The notes beneath the pieces are model-generated. The model worked only from the letters and a program-made list of their open reading frames with translations. It did not search any database and had not been told where the DNA came from. The position numbers and the translations under genes are program-made. DNA of 64,000 nt from the NCBI GenBank assembly GCA_032622095.1, contig CP136068.1, positions 118,653,509-118,717,508 on the forward strand. The letters are read 5' to 3'. Shown piece after piece: positions 61,658 to 64,000 of the stretch. Within the stretch, counting starts at the first letter, position 1; every line of letters begins with the position of its first letter. The DNA is from Siphonodentalium dalli. Its lineage: Eukaryota > Mollusca > Scaphopoda > Gadilida > Siphonodentaliidae.

Positions 61658-62160
61658 TTATTGTACATTGCTCGGGGATAACATAGCCCTGTCAGACTGT
61701 CTTCCTGCCATCCCCGGTGGTATAGGTATCGCTATGATTGTTTAATGATGGCGTACATTGTATGTGAGCGTTTATCTCCATGCGAGCGCATCAGGAAATA
61801 TTATGAAGGTTGTGTTATAGAGATGTTGAATTTTATGGGTACCAACCCGGGCCATTGTTCATAACAATAACTAAAATATTTTGCGTGGTTCACCGGGCAG
61901 GCAATTTGTGAGTGACCACTTGTGGAAATATCACGTATCTGGGATTTATTAATTGTCACGATTGCAGGGTGGTGGTGCGTTGGTTAATATACGTATATAA
62001 TTTACAATAGGTACACGATCGATATGATTGAAGCATATTAAACAGTGCAGTCTGGGCATCCAACATTTTTACATTTGACATTTTCAGAATACTTTTTACC
62101 ATGTTTGTTTTTTAGTAACTTCCTACATTAATGTCGTGTTTGACCCGAAGTGTATTCCTC
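61658..62160. other. no gene seen
   Basis: Possibly the 3' region of the minus-strand LINE at 62.2-62.7 kb. No further motif is recognised. Confidence 0.35.
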
Positions 62161-62162
62161 GT

Positions 62163-62700
62163 CTAGATTGTTCCATATGGTTTCGAAGGCATGATGGGGT
62201 AGAATTTGTTGGTTCTTGTTTTTTCTAGGACTATGGGGTTTGTTGTCTTGTATTTTATTAGTTCGCTTTGTGAATATAATTTCAAAAGATTCAGGCAATG
62301 GTCATAATACCAGTCAGGCATAACGAATGATGAACGATACATGCAGATGTCGTATATATTCAATATATTCTCTCTTTTGAAGAGTGGTTCAGTATGGCTT
62401 CCATATGTTTTGTTGCATATTGTCCGTAACGCTAGTTTTTTTGAAGAATAAACATATTCTTTACTTCGGGGACATGTCCCCAGACTTGAATATCATAAAC
62501 TAAGTGGCTTTGGATCAATGCATAATATGTTTTCATAACTTTACTTGGGAAAAATGCTTCACTTTATTAATGCAGTATACTGCGTGTGACATTTTCGAAC
62601 AAACTATGAATATGTTTTCTAAATGTCAGGTTCTAATCAATATGGACTCCAAGGAATTTTGTAGAGATTCTTGTTGAATATTCCCTATTTTATAGCTTGA
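62163..62700 (-). pseudogene. LINE reverse-transcriptase C-terminal region, decayed
   Basis: The minus strand reads TKFLGVHID, stop, NLTFRKHIHSLFENVTRS, then two stops, then FPSKVMKTYYALIQSHLVYD, IQVWGHVP, and after a +1 shift in an A-run KKLALRTICNKTYGSHTEPL, FKRENILNIYDICMY. This is the conserved region after the palm of a non-LTR retrotransposon RT (FLGVxID, YYALIxSHLxYxIxxWG, HTEPLFKxxxILxIYDI). In-frame stops at several places and a frameshift show it is dead. It is 5' truncated at about 62.7-62.8 kb. Confidence 0.88.
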
Positions 62701-63246
62701 AACGAAGACTGATAAATTCCCAGACTGATATAAATACACGGTAACGGGAATGGATGCGAATACCATAAGAATGATAGCAGTTAGTTGGGTAGTAATTAGA
62801 TGAATATGCAAATTGTGAGTTAGTTATCTCACAACTATAGGTAACATTATGAATATTACAAAGTGTAATTTGAACTGAGTAAAGTGATAAAAAGCTTGTT
62901 AATGTGCGAACGTGTAATGAAATACAAGATGATTTAACGTGAGGCAACGCTGACAATCAGGAAGGCTATATATGCTGCCATGGAATGAGTTTCAATTAAA
63001 TAATTATTACTAATCAATTATACATATTATTTTAAAATAACAGAACAATATGAGGTGGCATGTAGCTATGCTAGTAATAGACTCATATTTGCGCATAACA
63101 TAAGTAATACATGTGGAAAGGGCCACCTGATTGAAGTGTTGTCCAAAATTGACTGTTTGTTTCAGAAATTATTAACCCGCTCTTAAAATCCAAATGTTTT
63201 CTTGACTACTTCAACCAATGTGACTATATTATTCTTATATTTTCAG
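62701..63246. other. no gene seen, 3' end of the giant intron
   Basis: The polypyrimidine-rich 'ttattcttatattttcag' just before 63247 is the splice acceptor of the STING exon. No other feature is recognised. Confidence 0.6.
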
Positions 63247-63458
63247 CTTTCCGAGGAAAAATTTCAATTTGGAATAAAACAGATCCTGCTAAATATAGAT
63301 ATGTTTCAGAAAGGTTCCATATCATTATACCAAAGTCTTGCGTTACACCGCCATCTTTAGAAGAGTGCTCAGAAATAAGAAAACTCGTGGTCACCACTGC
63401 TGGTGCGGCAGGGCGACCATACGCTGTTCAGGTCTATTCCGTCAGAGAGGATGAAAGG
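63247..63458 (+). CDS. STING cyclic-dinucleotide-binding domain, exon 2 (partial gene)
   Basis: This 212-bp exon is phase 1 in (G|CT) and phase 0 out (AGG|GTAATT). It continues the CDN-binding domain: AFRGKISIWNKTDP, RFHIIIPKSCVTPPSLEE aligned to human RLYILLPLDCGVPDNLSM, IRKLVVTTAGAAGRPYAVQV aligned to the human IRFLDKLP through GIKDRVYSNSI segment, and YSVREDER. The Arg and Tyr of GRPYAV line up with human Arg238 and Tyr240, which contact the CDN from the beta-strand lid. The remainder of the domain (human Glu260, Thr263 and Pro264 region) is not in the window. Nothing indicates whether a C-terminal TBK1/IRF3 tail exists. Confidence 0.9.
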
Positions 63459-64000
63459 GTAATTGTCTACTTGTCGATATTGCTCCTATATTGCTACAGT
63501 ATGCTGCTATCAGCTCATTCTGAACATTTTAGTTTTGTTGAGTTATGGGACTTAAAATGGATTTTTCTCTTTGCGTGACTAAATAATTCTGCACTCCCCA
63601 CAGGCCACATCCCTCATTCGATCATCACCAAACTCCATATGGATATTCAGGCAGGCCTCCAGATGGTAGCTGTCAATTTTATTCCAAATTATATTAAGCA
63701 GATAGTTTAGAATAATTGTTTGTGTCATTCAACGTTTTAAAATGACTTACCAAGGTCAAGTGGTTCGTGTGGTACTAGCACACTGTCGTTTGTGAAGTTT
63801 TCCAGAAACAATCAGGTGAATTTTTCAGAATTTCCCTCAATTTTTGGTTGCACTTTTCTAGGATCGCAGCTCGTTTCATATCATGTTAGTTTATATTCGT
63901 TATTGGAATTACTCAGTTTAGTTCTATAGTATGAAGACTTATCCAGATAGCACTTCGTTCTGGCTCGGTTGAATGCATTTCGCATATGACACTCTGAGTC
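63459..64000. other. start of the next intron, with a fragment of the ~163 bp repeat
   Basis: Donor GTAATT at 63459. 63540-63670 carries 'ttgcgtgactaaataattct', 'cacaggccacatccctcatt', 'catatggatattcagg' and 'agatggtagctgtcaa', a diverged copy of the family at 1.3-9 kb. No further STING exon is recognised before 64000. Confidence 0.6.

Larger units (their letters stand above)
17582..63246 (+). other. very large intron (about 45.7 kb) inside the STING CDN-binding domain
   Basis: It runs from GTATGT at 17582 to 'ttatattttcag' ending at 63246. Both flanking exons are phase 1 here (codon G|CT), and the joined protein aligns with human STING without a gap. From the Pro of the LILP/FVIP motif to the RLYILLP/RFHIIIP strand there are 23 residues in human and 22 here. 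No missing exon is therefore needed. The intron consists mostly of transposons and repeats listed separately. Whether it is spliced as one piece cannot be seen. Confidence 0.8.

Overview
The window is AT-rich, non-coding-dominated metazoan DNA. It shows spliced exons, kilobase-scale introns, Helitron, hAT and LINE remains, and many tandem and inverted repeats. No bacterial-type gene organisation is visible. The one host gene I recognise is a STING-family gene on the + strand with an N-terminal TIR domain. TIR-STING fusions are known from bivalve molluscs such as oysters, and the repeat content (Helitron chains with a tandem core, long foldback elements) also fits a bivalve. I therefore infer a marine mollusc, most likely a bivalve; the species cannot be told from the sequence.

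Gene layout: a TIR exon at 11790-12192 (intron phase 0 in, 1 out), a cyclic-dinucleotide (CDN) binding exon at 17483-17581 (phase 1/1) and a second CDN-binding exon at 63247-63458 (phase 1/0) join in frame into about 238 residues. The last exon(s) of the STING domain must lie beyond position 64000, and any 5' exons lie before 11790. A possible membrane-segment exon at 17067-17256 can also splice in frame onto the 17483 exon, which raises the possibility of alternative TIR-STING and membrane-STING transcripts. The intron between the two CDN-binding exons is about 45.7 kb and makes up most of the window.

Region by region. 1-11.7 kb: old tandem repeats (one family with a ~163 bp period) and one unexplained exon-like ORF at 7.1 kb. 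11.8-17.6 kb: TIR and first CDN exons, separated by a ~180 bp repeat array with a 5'-truncated LINE inserted in it. 17.8-18.6 kb: a duplicated unit with one part inverted. 18.9-23.4 kb: four Helitron-like elements head to tail, the second carrying four ~286 bp tandem units. 23.6-25.2 kb: a tandem array. 28-32.6 kb: an inverted-repeat structure containing an internally deleted hAT element with a perfect 8-bp target duplication. 33.6-40.7 kb: direct repeats and a decayed SGNH-hydrolase-like retroelement ORF. 44.1-59.7 kb: three large foldback elements in a row. 60.2-62.7 kb: further retroelement pseudogenes and a 173-bp near-perfect palindrome. 63.2 kb: the second CDN-binding exon.

No tRNA, rRNA, CRISPR or promoter could be supported. 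All splice sites are inferred from consensus sequence, phase and family alignment by eye.
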